64,000 nucleotides of DNA from an uncultured Flavobacteriaceae bacterium (lineage in GTDB: Bacteria; Bacteroidota; Bacteroidia; Flavobacteriales; Flavobacteriaceae), in NCBI GenBank assembly GCA_943788695.1, contig CALSRG010000001.1:744001-808000 (forward strand). The letters run 5' to 3'. The position numbers were made by a program, and so were the translations under genes. The notes beneath the pieces were generated by a model, which was not told the DNA's origin, ran no database searches, and saw only the letters and a list, made by a program, of their open reading frames with translations. Of this stretch, positions 25,388 to 35,877 are shown piece after piece; within the stretch, counting starts at the first letter, position 1, and each line of letters starts with the position of its first letter.

Positions 25388-26708
25388 TTTTTGTTCGTTT
25401 TAATTCCCATGCGAGCAAACTAAACACTGGAAGGTATTCTAAAGCTAAGATCCATAGATTTTCATGGACTATTGGCTGTGCATATGCTGCATAACTGAGT
25501 ATGACAAACGTGCTCCAAAGCAGCATAAATCTGTATGTCGTAAAAATACTTAACAATAATGGCAATGCTAAATACCATGGGTGCACTGTAGTGGTGGTCC
25601 ACAAGTACAAACAACAAGTCCATAGCATGAGTCGGACAAGATCTTTTAAAGTTTGTGGCCGTTTAATAATGGAAATTGACAAAACAAAAAGTAAAACAAC
25701 ACCCGAAAAAAAACTACTTATTGTTGAGATGAGATTTTTACCTGCTATGGCGCGACCCATTTCCTGTGCAAGATTAAAAATACTTGCATTAAATTCAAAA
25801 TTGTTAAACCATAAGCCAATAGTATTGGTGTAGTTCGAAATGACGTTGTTTTTCACAAAAGGCAGGAAGCCAATAATTGTAAGAGCTCCAACTATTGAAG
25901 AAAATTTTAATCCCTGTTTGAATCCGAGATACGACCAGATTATTGGGATTAGCATTAGAGGAATGAGTTTTAAATGGATTGATGCAGTGATAGCCAATGC
26001 GGACCAAAACCATTGTTTTTTGTTTAAAAAATACAAACCTAATAGCACCCAAAAAGTCATCAGGCCATCAAAATGTAAATTAGCTGTTAATTCAATAATT
26101 ATAAATGGATTAAGCGTCCAAAGCATAATTTGTTTTTTGGACAAACCTATATCCACAAGTAGGCTTCCACCTATGAGTGCGATACCAATTTCGGAACCAA
26201 TGATGATTAATCGCATGACCACTGTGCTTGCAAAGATATTACCTTGACCAACCCAAGCACTTATGGCAAATAGCATTTGGTTTAGGGGTGGATAATTGGA
26301 GAAATGACGAGCACTTAAATCCCCCATCCCTTGATGTAAAATATCCATGTTGGGCATCGAAAAATGACCATCTTGAAGCAATCCGTTTGGTGTAAAACTA
26401 TATGGATTGATCCCTTGTATTAATAAATTACCATCCCAAATAAACCGATAAAAATCTTGTGACAGGAATGGAAAGGACATTATAAACAAGAGCCTAAAAA
26501 GTAATCCGATGGCAAGAAGTTGATTAAAAGTGAACGATGAATATTGATAAATAAAAAATGCTAAGGCGCATAATAGCACATAGCTGCTTAAAAGAAGAGT
26601 AATTTGATTTCGTTCGAAATCAACAGCCAAAAATCTATAAAGACCAAATGAACAAATACAAGCAATGATACTGTATCTGTGAATGAACAAAAAATTAGAG
26701 ATCGCCAT
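25374..26708 (-). CDS. GT-C-type membrane mannosyltransferase-like protein
   Basis: A polytopic membrane protein of 444 residues with about 11 hydrophobic segments, likely to use a polyprenyl-phosphate sugar. The N-terminal loop after the first helices holds SQDFYRFIWDGNLLIQGINPY, the acidic catalytic-loop pattern of GT-C mannosyltransferases (about residue 95). HFSNYPPLNQMLF and NLHFDGLMTFW follow. The open frame starts at 26759, but the ATG at 26708 avoids overlap with the preceding gene. It is last in the ten-gene minus-strand operon headed by arsenosugar genes and next to two GT2 genes, one of which resembles a polyprenyl-phosphate-mannose synthase. The acceptor is unknown. Confidence 0.75.
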   Translation of the reverse strand: MAISNFLFIHRYSIIACICSFGLYRFLAVDFERNQITLLLSSYVLLCALAFFIYQYSSFTFNQLLAIGLLFRLLFIMSFPFLSQDFYRFIWDGNLLIQGINPYSFTPNGLLQDGHFSMPNMDILHQGMGDLSARHFSNYPPLNQMLFAISAWVGQGNIFASTVVMRLIIIGSEIGIALIGGSLLVDIGLSKKQIMLWTLNPFIIIELTANLHFDGLMTFWVLLGLYFLNKKQWFWSALAITASIHLKLIPLMLIPIIWSYLGFKQGLKFSSIVGALTIIGFLPFVKNNVISNYTNTIGLWFNNFEFNASIFNLAQEMGRAIAGKNLISTISSFFSGVVLLFVLSISIIKRPQTLKDLVRLMLWTCCLYLWTTTTVHPWYLALPLLLSIFTTYRFMLLWSTFVILSYAAYAQPIVHENLWILALEYLPVFSLLAWELKRTKITSS

Positions 26709-26718
26709 GAGGCGCAAT

Positions 26719-28209
26719 TTATAGTTTTGAGGATAGTGATTTAAAAAACACAAATCCAAATCCTAAAAATAACATTAAGTGGAATGGAAAAAGTCCGAAA
26801 TCACCACCTTGATCTCCAACAGTAAAGGCGCTGTATAATCCAAAACCAAAATAAAGCATTAGGATACCCTCTATGATGACGTTTGGTGAAATGTTCTTTT
26901 TTAAATAAACATTAGATTTCCAACTTTCTTTTAAACTGGATAAATTAAATTTTGGTGTGCGAACAAATTCACTTCGTTTGCCAATGTGACCTTCAATAAC
27001 AGCAATCGAATTATGGAAAGAGAAGCCCATTGCAATTGAAAAAAAAGCAAAAAACATGACTGTAAAACGCGCAAAGTTATTGACGCCACCACCATAAGTG
27101 TTCTTATACATGACCCAATAGCATGAAAAGAAAATGAGTGTACTTACAATGAAAAAACTCATTACAATAAAGTAAGTTTTTAAATGAGCGTATTCATTTT
27201 TAATATAAAGCATTGGTATACTGAGTATCGCGACAATGAGTACATTTAAAAACATAGTACTATTCAAAAGGTGAAGAACACCGTGAAATTTAGTTTTATT
27301 TGAAATACTTTGACTCTGAAGCACTTGGCGAACCATTTTTCTAAAGTTCTCGGCACCACCTTTGTTCCATCTAAATTGCTGCGATCGTGCTGCACTTATG
27401 GCAACTGGAAGTTCTGCTGGAGTTTCAACATGCTCAAGATATTTGAATTGCCAGTCTTTAAGTTGGGCGCGATAACTCAGGTCTAAATCTTCGGTAAGCG
27501 TGTCGCCTTCCCAATTGCCTGCATCAAGAATACAGGATTTTCGCCAAACACCGGCAGTACCATTGAAGTTGATAAAATGTCCTTTAGTATTCCGTCCAAC
27601 TTGTTCAAGTGTGAAGTGTGCGTCCAGTGCAAATGCCTGCACTTGTGTCAAAATAGAGAAATCTCTATTAAGATGTGACCATCTTGTTTGAACTACACCT
27701 ATGTTAGGTTTTTTAAAGTGTGGGATCGTAGCTCTTAACCAATCACTTTTTGGCAAAAAGTCCGCATCAAATATAGCTATAAACTCTCCCCTTGCCTCTT
27801 TTAATCCTTCTTTAAGCGCGCCTGCTTTGAAGCCAGAGCGATCGGATCTCATTACATGCTGAATGTCAAGCCCAGTTTTTTGAAGTGCTTTAATTTGGTC
27901 AGAGGTTGTATCAACGGATTCGTCAGTGGAGTCATCTAAAACTTGAATTTCAAATCTGTCCTTAGGGTAATCCATAAGAGCCATGTTGTTCAACAAGCGT
28001 TCCATGACATACTTTTCATTGTAAACTGGCAATTGAATAGTGACAAATGGCACCTCATCAGGATTTGAAGTGTCAAGTAAATCGTGGGTTATTTCCAATT
28101 TTTTATTCGACAAATAATTGAAAAGTAGGTTTAACTGCGATAGTGCATAAGCAAAAATCATCAACAATGATGCTGAATAAATAACGATAACAATAGTTTC
28201 AAAAAGCAT
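26719..28209 (-). CDS. GT2 glycosyltransferase, cellulose synthase-like
   Basis: A processive-type membrane glycosyltransferase of 496 residues. An N-terminal membrane helix is followed by a cytoplasmic GT-A domain (about 52-290) with VTIQLPVYNEKYV, the nucleotide-binding LDDSTDES, the metal-binding FDADFLP, the catalytic TEDLDLSYRA and the QQFRW motif (QxxRW). Four or five C-terminal membrane segments follow. This layout matches BcsA/CslA-like enzymes such as beta-glycan or glycolipid synthases. Its ATG shares one base with the stop of the upstream GT2 gene. The sugar donor and product are not evident. Confidence 0.85.
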   Translation of the reverse strand: MLFETIVIVIYSASLLMIFAYALSQLNLLFNYLSNKKLEITHDLLDTSNPDEVPFVTIQLPVYNEKYVMERLLNNMALMDYPKDRFEIQVLDDSTDESVDTTSDQIKALQKTGLDIQHVMRSDRSGFKAGALKEGLKEARGEFIAIFDADFLPKSDWLRATIPHFKKPNIGVVQTRWSHLNRDFSILTQVQAFALDAHFTLEQVGRNTKGHFINFNGTAGVWRKSCILDAGNWEGDTLTEDLDLSYRAQLKDWQFKYLEHVETPAELPVAISAARSQQFRWNKGGAENFRKMVRQVLQSQSISNKTKFHGVLHLLNSTMFLNVLIVAILSIPMLYIKNEYAHLKTYFIVMSFFIVSTLIFFSCYWVMYKNTYGGGVNNFARFTVMFFAFFSIAMGFSFHNSIAVIEGHIGKRSEFVRTPKFNLSSLKESWKSNVYLKKNISPNVIIEGILMLYFGFGLYSAFTVGDQGGDFGLFPFHLMLFLGFGFVFFKSLSSKL

Positions 28210-28910
28210 TAGCGCATACCGTACTTAAGGATCCAACCTATAATATTAATCCCTGCAAATATAGCACCTTTTAAGGTACCCGAAACTTTTGATTGACCTA
28301 TTCTTTTTCTGTACTTCACTGGTAATTCACAGTAACTCAGTTTGCTATTGAGTGCTTTTAGTTGCATTTCGACAGTCCATCCATAAGTTTTGTCAGTCAT
28401 TTTAAGTGCTTTTAGGCTTTCAAATCTTATAGCTCTAAAGGGACCAAGGTCTGTATATCGTGCGTTGTAAAGTACCTTCATTAAGAAACAGGCCAACCAA
28501 TTTCCAAATATTTGTTGAGGTGTTAGTGAGCCTACTTCACGTAATGATTTTACCCTTGCTCCAATAACAAAATCCATGTTTGAGGATACAATAGGAGCAA
28601 TGAGCTTTTCTATCTCTTCGGGAAAGTCGCTGTGATCGCCGTCAAGAAAAACAATAATTTCTGGCTTAACTTGTCTTTGGTCAAAATAAGCCATTCCTAT
28701 TAAACAGGCGTAACCATATCCGCGACGTTTTTCATACAAAACCGTTGCCCCTGCATCCTGAGCAACCTCCTGTGTGTTGTCGCTGGAGTTGTTGTTGACT
28801 ACAACAATTTCATCAACCATTTCAGGAATATCTTTTATGACACGACCAATAGCTTCTGCTTCATTGAAGGCGGGAATAATAACGCAAACAATGGGTTTTT
28901 TAGTTTTCAA
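28209..28910 (-). CDS. GT2 glycosyltransferase, DPM/DPG synthase-like
   Basis: A 233-residue GT-A enzyme of the dolichyl-phosphate mannose/glucose synthase type. Motifs are VIIPAFNEAEAIG, VVNNNSSDNT, the acidic FLDGDHSDFP (metal site) and YGWTVEMQLKAL; the C-terminus has only one weakly hydrophobic segment. Such enzymes charge polyprenyl phosphate with a sugar. The downstream GT-C-type protein is the class of enzyme that uses that product, so the pair is likely to work together. Start and stop are tightly coupled to both neighbours (7 bp gap, 1 bp overlap). Confidence 0.84.
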   Translation of the reverse strand: MKTKKPIVCVIIPAFNEAEAIGRVIKDIPEMVDEIVVVNNNSSDNTQEVAQDAGATVLYEKRRGYGYACLIGMAYFDQRQVKPEIIVFLDGDHSDFPEEIEKLIAPIVSSNMDFVIGARVKSLREVGSLTPQQIFGNWLACFLMKVLYNARYTDLGPFRAIRFESLKALKMTDKTYGWTVEMQLKALNSKLSYCELPVKYRKRIGQSKVSGTLKGAIFAGINIIGWILKYGMR

Positions 28911-28917
28911 TGCGTCC

Positions 28918-30512
28918 TTACTGTTGGTTCATTAATTTTATTAAATCCACGTCATTCCCCAAAAGCACTTCGGTTGGATTGATACGTCCTTCTTGACTGC
29001 CATTTTCTAGTTTTAGTACACCGCGTGGACAAACTGCACTGCAAACGCCGCAGCCTACGCAGCTCGACCTAACAATATTTTCGCCTTTTTGGGCATAGCT
29101 TCGTACATCAATCCCCATTTCACAATAGGTTGAGCAATTTCCGCACGAAATGCACTGACCGCCATTAGTTGTTATTCTAAATCTCGAAAAAAGCCGCTGT
29201 TGAAATCCCAAAATTGCTGCCATCGGGCATCCAAAACGACACCAAACGCGACTGCCTAATATCGGATAAAACCCTGTGCCAATAACCCCAGAAAAAACAC
29301 TCCCAATAAGAAATCCATAAGTTCTTCGTAGTTCAGATGTTTTAAAGAAAAACAAATGATCGTTCTGATCAAATACGAAAAGACCCATCAGAGCAAGGAT
29401 AACAACAAAATAACCAAAAGCACCGTATTTAGCATCTTTTGCTAACGCCTCACGTTTGAAAATCATTACCCATGCGAAAATAAAGGTTAATAGACCGCCA
29501 ACGCCAAGCAGAAAAACTGATTTCGTGAGCCAATATGTTGAGCTATCTTTACCCAAATAGGAATGGATGACCGCAGTGGTCATGAGAACAGAAAAAACGA
29601 CTACTGAATGAATGATCCAACGTTCAATTTTCCATATCGACAAGCGCTTATCGCTTAGTTGTCTGAATGGATCTCCCGCAGTTTCGGCCAGTCCACCACA
29701 TCCACAAACCCACGAACAATACCATCTTTTACCATATTTGTAGGTTAAAATAGGTGTGATGATAAATATAGATATTACAGAAAATATGAGCAGTGCCAAA
29801 CCAATGTCACCAGCGTCGATAAGACTTTCGACTCGGTATTTGTCAAAATTATAGTAGTTCAAAGGCCAAATGCTTTTTAAATCAACATAAGGTAATTTAA
29901 AGGTATCAGAATTTAGTCGAGACATTAATTCAGGGATCAAAAAAGCAAAGCCTAATTGAAAAAACATGACCGAAATGGTGCGCAGTTTTTGATATTGATC
30001 GTGTCGGTATTTTAAAATGAATTTTAATCCAAAAATGATAATAGCTAGGGTATATAGGGTACCGTAAACAAACCATTGACTGGCAGGATTTCCGTTTAAC
30101 CACTTACTGAATGGATCGAAAAGTGCAACCAGCCCGGCGTTCGAGGCTCCTTTTGTTCCTAGGCCTAAAAAGGTAGGGTAAAAGTATAGGATGATGTAAA
30201 ATCCAGTTAGCGCAATCCCTGTGAGCCAACCTAAGACGCCACGACTGGTTATTGATTTAAACGTTACACCGTCATTTTTAATGCCAGCTTTTTTATGATT
30301 GTAAGACGCTCTTGAATACCCTATTACACCAATAGATATAAGAGTCATTGCCAGCACCATATAAATGGAAGAATTCATTATGGTCACATTAAATCCAGCT
30401 AAAAGCATCATGATTAACCCAATCATTCCAAAACCCAACCACAGTTTTTGCTGTGTTGAAAGTCCATAGGTGTCGGGATTTACAATTGCGACACTTTTTG
30501 ATTGTTGATAAT

Positions 30513-30516
<4 letters not shown>
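28918..30516 (-). CDS. Membrane polyferredoxin (NapH/NosR-like 4Fe-4S protein)
   Basis: An electron-transfer membrane protein of 532 residues with about nine hydrophobic segments. Cysteine clusters are plain: CSWVCGCGGL (about 270), CRFGCPM (about 430), CISCGNCSTYCEMG and CVGCGVCSAVCPRG (about 455-505), the last two each binding a 4Fe-4S cluster. Family members (NapH, NosR, CcoG-like) move electrons between the quinone pool and other redox partners. Its ATG overlaps the stop of the flavin oxidoreductase gene (ATGA), so the two are probably one redox unit. A role in supplying electrons to arsenosugar enzymes is inference from operon position. Confidence 0.85.
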
Positions 30517-31826
<1,310 letters not shown>

Positions 31827-31893
31827 TAATAAAGTTTTGATTTGTTTTCCTAAGCTAATCAATATTTTCTAAACTTGATGTGATGTGTACAAA

Positions 31894-32862
31894 TTAACAA
31901 CAGCCCCCACCATCATAATGAAAGGTTGATTGACTGATAAATATGTCATCTCGGTTTAAATCTGACAAGAGTTTGGCCGTTTTATCACAGATGGCTAAAG
32001 GTTGATTTTGGAGCAGAATATGTCCGTTCTGATCATTAAAATGATCTTCTTCACCGAAATATATAGCAGTTCTACCTGTGAACACGCATGGACCATCAGA
32101 GGGCATTGGGTCTTTAATGGCTGCTACCTCTATAGATTCAATGTATATTCTCTCTTCAGTAGGGTAGTGTTTAGTGTCTAAAATTCTATAAGGTTTTCTG
32201 GCCCTAATTTCAATGGTGCCAAATCCAGCATCTGTCAACATCTTAACGTATGTTTTTATCGGCAAGCTTCCACTCAGACAAAGTGCTCGCAAGCGATTGT
32301 CTTCACGTAGTGTTTCGTTCATGTCCTGTTCACAGGTTGGGTCACTCATAACTAATCTTCCATGTGGCTTGAGTACCCGATACATTTCAGAAATGGCTTT
32401 TTTAAGGTCATCAGCTTTAAAAATGTTAAACAAACAATTTTGTGCCGCAACATCAATGCTATTGTCTTCAACAGGAATAGCCAAGGCATCGCCTTTTTTG
32501 AGAGAGACAAAATCGCTTTTAAACCAATCGTTTTCTGCTTCGGCTTGAATAAAATTTTGCTGCGCTGCATTGAGCATTTCTTCCACCACGTCAACGCCAA
32601 TAACGCCAGAAGGCTGTCTGGAGAAATAAGAAAACTGCAGGAGTTCCATGCCTCCACCCACACCAACATAAAGCACCCGAGGATTGTTTGCCAAATCTCT
32701 AGCATGAACCGTTGTTCCACAACCGTAATTCATTTCTTGCATGATTTTAGGTATTTTTAATCCCGGTAATTCCCAAATTGGATTAGTGGTGCAGCATAAT
32801 CCGACGTCTGGTGTCAGAGCAGCCGCTTTATAAACGTCGTGTGTGGTTTTAAGGTAACTCAT
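31894..32862 (-). CDS. arsM: Arsenosugar-type arsenite methyltransferase
   Basis: An S-adenosylmethionine-dependent methyltransferase that would turn arsenite into methylated arsenicals (dimethylarsenic being the precursor of arsenosugars). The SAM-binding loop is VLYVGVGGGMELLQF (about 63-77) with GVDVVEEML as the acidic strand. Cys23-Cys24, Cys48 and further Cys residues such as CLSGS provide arsenic-binding thiols. The C-terminus ends GGGCC, a Cys pair characteristic of this subgroup. The length of 322 is usual. It sits 9 bp after the purine nucleoside phosphorylase gene, in the arsenosugar order. It differs from detoxification arsM genes, which typically lie beside arsR. Confidence 0.9.
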   Translation of the reverse strand: MSYLKTTHDVYKAAALTPDVGLCCTTNPIWELPGLKIPKIMQEMNYGCGTTVHARDLANNPRVLYVGVGGGMELLQFSYFSRQPSGVIGVDVVEEMLNAAQQNFIQAEAENDWFKSDFVSLKKGDALAIPVEDNSIDVAAQNCLFNIFKADDLKKAISEMYRVLKPHGRLVMSDPTCEQDMNETLREDNRLRALCLSGSLPIKTYVKMLTDAGFGTIEIRARKPYRILDTKHYPTEERIYIESIEVAAIKDPMPSDGPCVFTGRTAIYFGEEDHFNDQNGHILLQNQPLAICDKTAKLLSDLNRDDIFISQSTFHYDGGGCC

Positions 32863-32871
32863 TGGTTTTTT

Positions 32872-33681
32872 TTAGATTATAGATTTTAAAAGCAAAATTA
32901 AATTTGGCTCAGCTTTGGCTGCTTGATCCATGATATCAGGAATGTCAATTGGTTGTAGATTGTCTGGATCGCACACATCCGTTAAGATAGAAATCGCAAC
33001 AACAGGTAGTTTCAAATGATTGGCCACAATAACCTCAGGAACGGTACTCATTCCAACTGCATCTGCACCTAAATTCTTGAGCATACGGTATTCAGCTCTT
33101 GTTTCAAGCTGAGGCCCTGTAACAGCCGCATATATGCCTTGATGTAATATCATGTTCAAGTCTTTGGCAGTTTGTATCAGTTTGTGATTCAATACTCTGT
33201 CATAAGGTTCACTCATATCTACAAATCGATTTCCAAATAATTCCACACCATTATATGCCAACGGGGAGTTACCTTGCAAGTTGATATGATCATCGACCAG
33301 CATTAATTCTCCTTTGTTATAAAATAAATTTACAGCTCCTGCGGCATTCGAAATTAGCAATTGATCAATTCCTAGGGCTTTTAAAACTCGAATTGGATAG
33401 GCAATAAGTTCGGGTTTATAGCCTTCATATAAATGAAATCGGCCTTGCATAATAACAATATGACGGTTATTTAATTTGGCAAAAATTAATTGTCCTTTAT
33501 GAAAATCAACAGTAGAAACCGGAAAATGTGGAATAAATTCATAGGGTACTTTTACTAAAATCTCTACTTCATCTAAAAATTTACCTAAACCGGTGCCAAG
33601 AACCACACCTACTTCAGGATGACCAAATCCTTTAGATTTTAAATAGACTACAGATTCATTAATATGTTTTTGTGTATTCAT
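32872..33681 (-). CDS. Purine nucleoside phosphorylase
   Basis: Cleaves purine nucleosides with phosphate to base and ribose-1-phosphate. This is the trimeric PNP/MTAP family, 269 residues: VGVVLGTGLGKF (phosphate loop, about 24-35), MQGRFHLYEGY (about 79), ISNAAGAVN and AVGMSTVPEVIVANH (purine site). The frame is open to 33738, but the ATG at 33681 gives the family N-terminus, with a 23-bp overlap of the glycosyltransferase 3' end. Within the arsenosugar operon it is likely to remove adenine from an arsenic-bearing 5'-deoxyadenosine, freeing the sugar for transfer. That substrate is inference; housekeeping purine salvage is the alternative. Confidence 0.88.
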   Translation of the reverse strand: MNTQKHINESVVYLKSKGFGHPEVGVVLGTGLGKFLDEVEILVKVPYEFIPHFPVSTVDFHKGQLIFAKLNNRHIVIMQGRFHLYEGYKPELIAYPIRVLKALGIDQLLISNAAGAVNLFYNKGELMLVDDHINLQGNSPLAYNGVELFGNRFVDMSEPYDRVLNHKLIQTAKDLNMILHQGIYAAVTGPQLETRAEYRMLKNLGADAVGMSTVPEVIVANHLKLPVVAISILTDVCDPDNLQPIDIPDIMDQAAKAEPNLILLLKSII

Positions 33682-34279
33682 CTGATATAAATTTAAACTG
33701 TGTTGTAGCTTCAAGATCTTCGAACGTGTCGATATCATTCAATGGCTCGAGAAAGGCGATGTCTAATCCTTTAGAATCGCAAAGCGTTTCCTTTAAAACA
33801 CTCGAAGTACCCCAGTTTTTTCGTTTAAATAATTGAGCGTGTATTTTGTTCATTCCTATGAGGTAATAGCCACCATCATTGGCTGGACCGATAACTACCT
33901 CGTGGTTTGCTAAGGCATTATAGGCTTGATTCAGATGTTTGACGCTCAAGTTCGGAAGATCACTTCCTATCAAAATGATCCTGTTATAACCTCCATTAAA
34001 ACCTGTTTCAAAGGCATGCAGCATTCGTGCTCCAAGATGATTGCCTTTTTGTTGAAATCGCAAAAATTGACCATCCGCCCAAAGGTCTGTATCAGGGATA
34101 TGTTCCGAATAAAACACGGCATTTTTAAAATTTGAGGTAGACATGATGGTTTTTGTGTGCTCAAGTAGTGTGATGTAAACTTCCAGTGCTCGGTGTTTAC
34201 CGATTGTTTTTGCTAAACGGGTTTTAACTTTCCCTAGCTCGGGGTTACGAACAAAAGTGATGGCGAGGGTTTTTGTCAT
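33659..34279 (-). CDS. TIGR04282-type glycosyltransferase (DUF2064)
   Basis: A 206-residue nucleotide-sugar-transferase-like protein of the DUF2064 family, whose members beside arsS are named arsenosugar biosynthesis glycosyltransferase. Motifs are the N-terminal FVRNPELGKVKTRLAKTIG (nucleotide binding), the IGSDLPNLS acidic motif (about 103-111), VIGPANDGGYYLIG and FLEPLNDIDTFED near the end. It follows arsS by 9 bp. The expected role is attachment or exchange of a sugar or aglycone in the arsenosugar; the exact reaction has not been read from sequence. Confidence 0.88.
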   Translation of the reverse strand: MTKTLAITFVRNPELGKVKTRLAKTIGKHRALEVYITLLEHTKTIMSTSNFKNAVFYSEHIPDTDLWADGQFLRFQQKGNHLGARMLHAFETGFNGGYNRIILIGSDLPNLSVKHLNQAYNALANHEVVIGPANDGGYYLIGMNKIHAQLFKRKNWGTSSVLKETLCDSKGLDIAFLEPLNDIDTFEDLEATTQFKFISDEYTKTY

Positions 34280-34288
34280 GGGTTTGTT

Positions 34289-35344
34289 TTATGCTAAAGT
34301 GCCTTGACAGCTGCTCCCTGCGCCAGCGGTGCAGCCATAACAGTGCTGGGAAACTATAATTTCTCTGTTTTGAAGGGCGTTTAGATTAAAATGACTAATG
34401 TGATTTGAAGAACTAGCGACTTTAAGGTGCAGCATTTGATTAAAATCACAATCGTACAAATATCCATCCCAACTTACTGAAATTGTATTGGTGCACATGA
34501 CGTTTTCGATGGCCTTAGGATTAAACGCTTCAACCAAATTATACATATAATCTTCATAGTTTCCTGAAGCAATAAGATAATCTAAAAAGCGACTGATGGG
34601 TAAATTAGTGATCGCAAATAGGTTGTGAAATTCAATAGAAAAATCGGTCAATAGCGCTTGTTTAAAATCTCGTTCCAAGGCTTTTTGATTGCCCGGTAAA
34701 AATGCACCAGAAGGATTATAAACCAAGTCAAGACGCAATGAACTATCTGGCTGGCCATAGCCAACAGCATTCAATTTCTTTAGTGCTGCAATAGACTTGT
34801 CAAACACTCCATCACCACGTTGGGTGTCCGTTTTTCCTCGAGTCCAATGAGGCATTGATGACACTATATGAATATTGAATTTTTTGAAAAATTCAGGCAA
34901 ATCTTGATAAGTTTTGTTTGCCATTATAATTGTCAGATTCGATCTAACTATAAAATCTTTAATTCCAGCTTTAGACGCTTCTTCTACAAACCATCTGAAA
35001 TTGGGATTCATTTCTGGTGCGCCACCCGTCAAATCTAAGGTGTGCGCTCTTGATTTTTCTATAACCTCTAGGCAGGCTTTCATGGTCTCCTTAGTCATGA
35101 TTTCTTTACGATCTGGACCTGCATCCACATGGCAATGGGCACATATTTGGTTACACATATAGCCCAAATTGATTTGAAGTATCTCTAGTTTTTTTGGTCT
35201 AAGCGATTCCAAACCAAGTGATTTGATTTGGGTCCGAAAAGTGGGTAACTCTGTTTTAAAAATCCCATTTGACAAATGAGTCAGTTGATTTTGAGCATCG
35301 GCAAGGGCTTTGCCTTGTTTTTGCATTGATTGGGAAATGGCCAT
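34289..35344 (-). CDS. arsS: Arsenosugar biosynthesis radical SAM protein
   Basis: The radical SAM enzyme that joins a 5'-deoxyadenosyl group to dimethylarsenic, the committed arsenosugar step in the literature. The 4Fe-4S cluster motif is C-x3-C-x2-C (Cys64, Cys68, Cys71, in GYMCNQICAHCHVDAGP). LTGGAPEMNP is the SAM-contacting GGEP-like motif. The C-terminus carries a Cys-rich tail, CYGCTAGAGSSCQ, typical of the family; some relatives place selenocysteine in this system, but here all positions are ordinary Cys codons and no in-frame TGA occurs. The length of 351 is usual. It is 3 bp from the peroxidase-like gene. Confidence 0.94.
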   Translation of the reverse strand: MAISQSMQKQGKALADAQNQLTHLSNGIFKTELPTFRTQIKSLGLESLRPKKLEILQINLGYMCNQICAHCHVDAGPDRKEIMTKETMKACLEVIEKSRAHTLDLTGGAPEMNPNFRWFVEEASKAGIKDFIVRSNLTIIMANKTYQDLPEFFKKFNIHIVSSMPHWTRGKTDTQRGDGVFDKSIAALKKLNAVGYGQPDSSLRLDLVYNPSGAFLPGNQKALERDFKQALLTDFSIEFHNLFAITNLPISRFLDYLIASGNYEDYMYNLVEAFNPKAIENVMCTNTISVSWDGYLYDCDFNQMLHLKVASSSNHISHFNLNALQNREIIVSQHCYGCTAGAGSSCQGTLA

Positions 35345-35347
35345 GTA

Positions 35348-35683
35348 TTACATCGAAAGTTTATTGTATTTATTCATCATTTGGACACCATGGACCATGG
35401 TTGCGCCGCCGCGAATAGCACCAGCAACGTGTAAAGCCTCTATCATCTCCTCTTTTGTGATACCACGCTGCAAACCATCGCCAGTGTAGGCATCTATACA
35501 ATACGGACATTGAATGGTGTGAGCTACAGCTAGAGCAATTAATGATTTTTCGCGAGGACTGAGAGTCCCAGCTTCAAAAACTTTATTGTAGTATTCAAAA
35601 AATTTATCTCCCAGTTCCTGATTCCACTCAGAAATTTTTCCAAATTTCCTTAAGTCCTTCGGATCGTAGTATGTCTCTTGCAT
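35348..35683 (-). CDS. Arsenosugar-associated peroxidase-like protein (carboxymuconolactone decarboxylase fold)
   Basis: A small AhpD-like protein of 111 residues. The redox motif is ALAVAHTIQCPYCIDAYT (CxxC near residue 58), followed by the conserved helix EEMIEALHVAGAIRGGATMVHG. Homologues are found beside arsS and named from that context; their reaction is not known. The open frame extends to a TTG at 35713, but the ATG at 35683 (MQETYYDPKDLRKFG) gives the family N-terminus. It is the first gene of the ten-gene operon, so the promoter must lie between it and era. Confidence 0.88.
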   Translation of the reverse strand: MQETYYDPKDLRKFGKISEWNQELGDKFFEYYNKVFEAGTLSPREKSLIALAVAHTIQCPYCIDAYTGDGLQRGITKEEMIEALHVAGAIRGGATMVHGVQMMNKYNKLSM

Positions 35684-35776
35684 AAGTTGTGATTTGGCGA
35701 ATTGGTGATTCAATCCGTTGTGGTTTATAATTTCTAAAATTAATGATAATTATATAATACCTGCATCATCAAGGAC

Positions 35777-35789
35777 TAACTTTTAGTTA
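35777..35789. promoter_or_regulatory. Small palindrome upstream of the arsenosugar operon
   Basis: TAACT-TTT-AGTTA is a 13-bp palindrome in the era/ars divergent region, about 94 bp before the first ars ATG. A second, ATTATATAAT, lies at 35749-35758. Either may be an operator, but the region is AT-rich and chance is a fair explanation. No arsR-type gene is in the window. Confidence 0.25.
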
Positions 35790-35844
35790 AAAAATATAAT
35801 TCTTATACACGAACATCCTCAAAGTAAAAATCATATGCTTCTTA

Positions 35845-35863
35845 AATAAACCGTATTTTTGCA
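35845..35863 (+). promoter_or_regulatory. era promoter block with -7 box TATTTTTG
   Basis: AATAAACCGTATTTTTGCA contains a perfect TAnnTTTG (35854-35861), 16 bp before the era ATG. The same 19 bases occur before purK on the minus strand (60264-60282). No -33 TTG is visible at the usual distance in either case. Confidence 0.65.
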
Positions 35864-35877
35864 TATAAATAAGTGAC

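Noticed and set aside
34289..35683. Possible selenoproteins in the arsS and peroxidase-like genes, as in some relatives.
   Set aside because: All key positions are ordinary Cys codons and there is no in-frame TGA before the natural stops.
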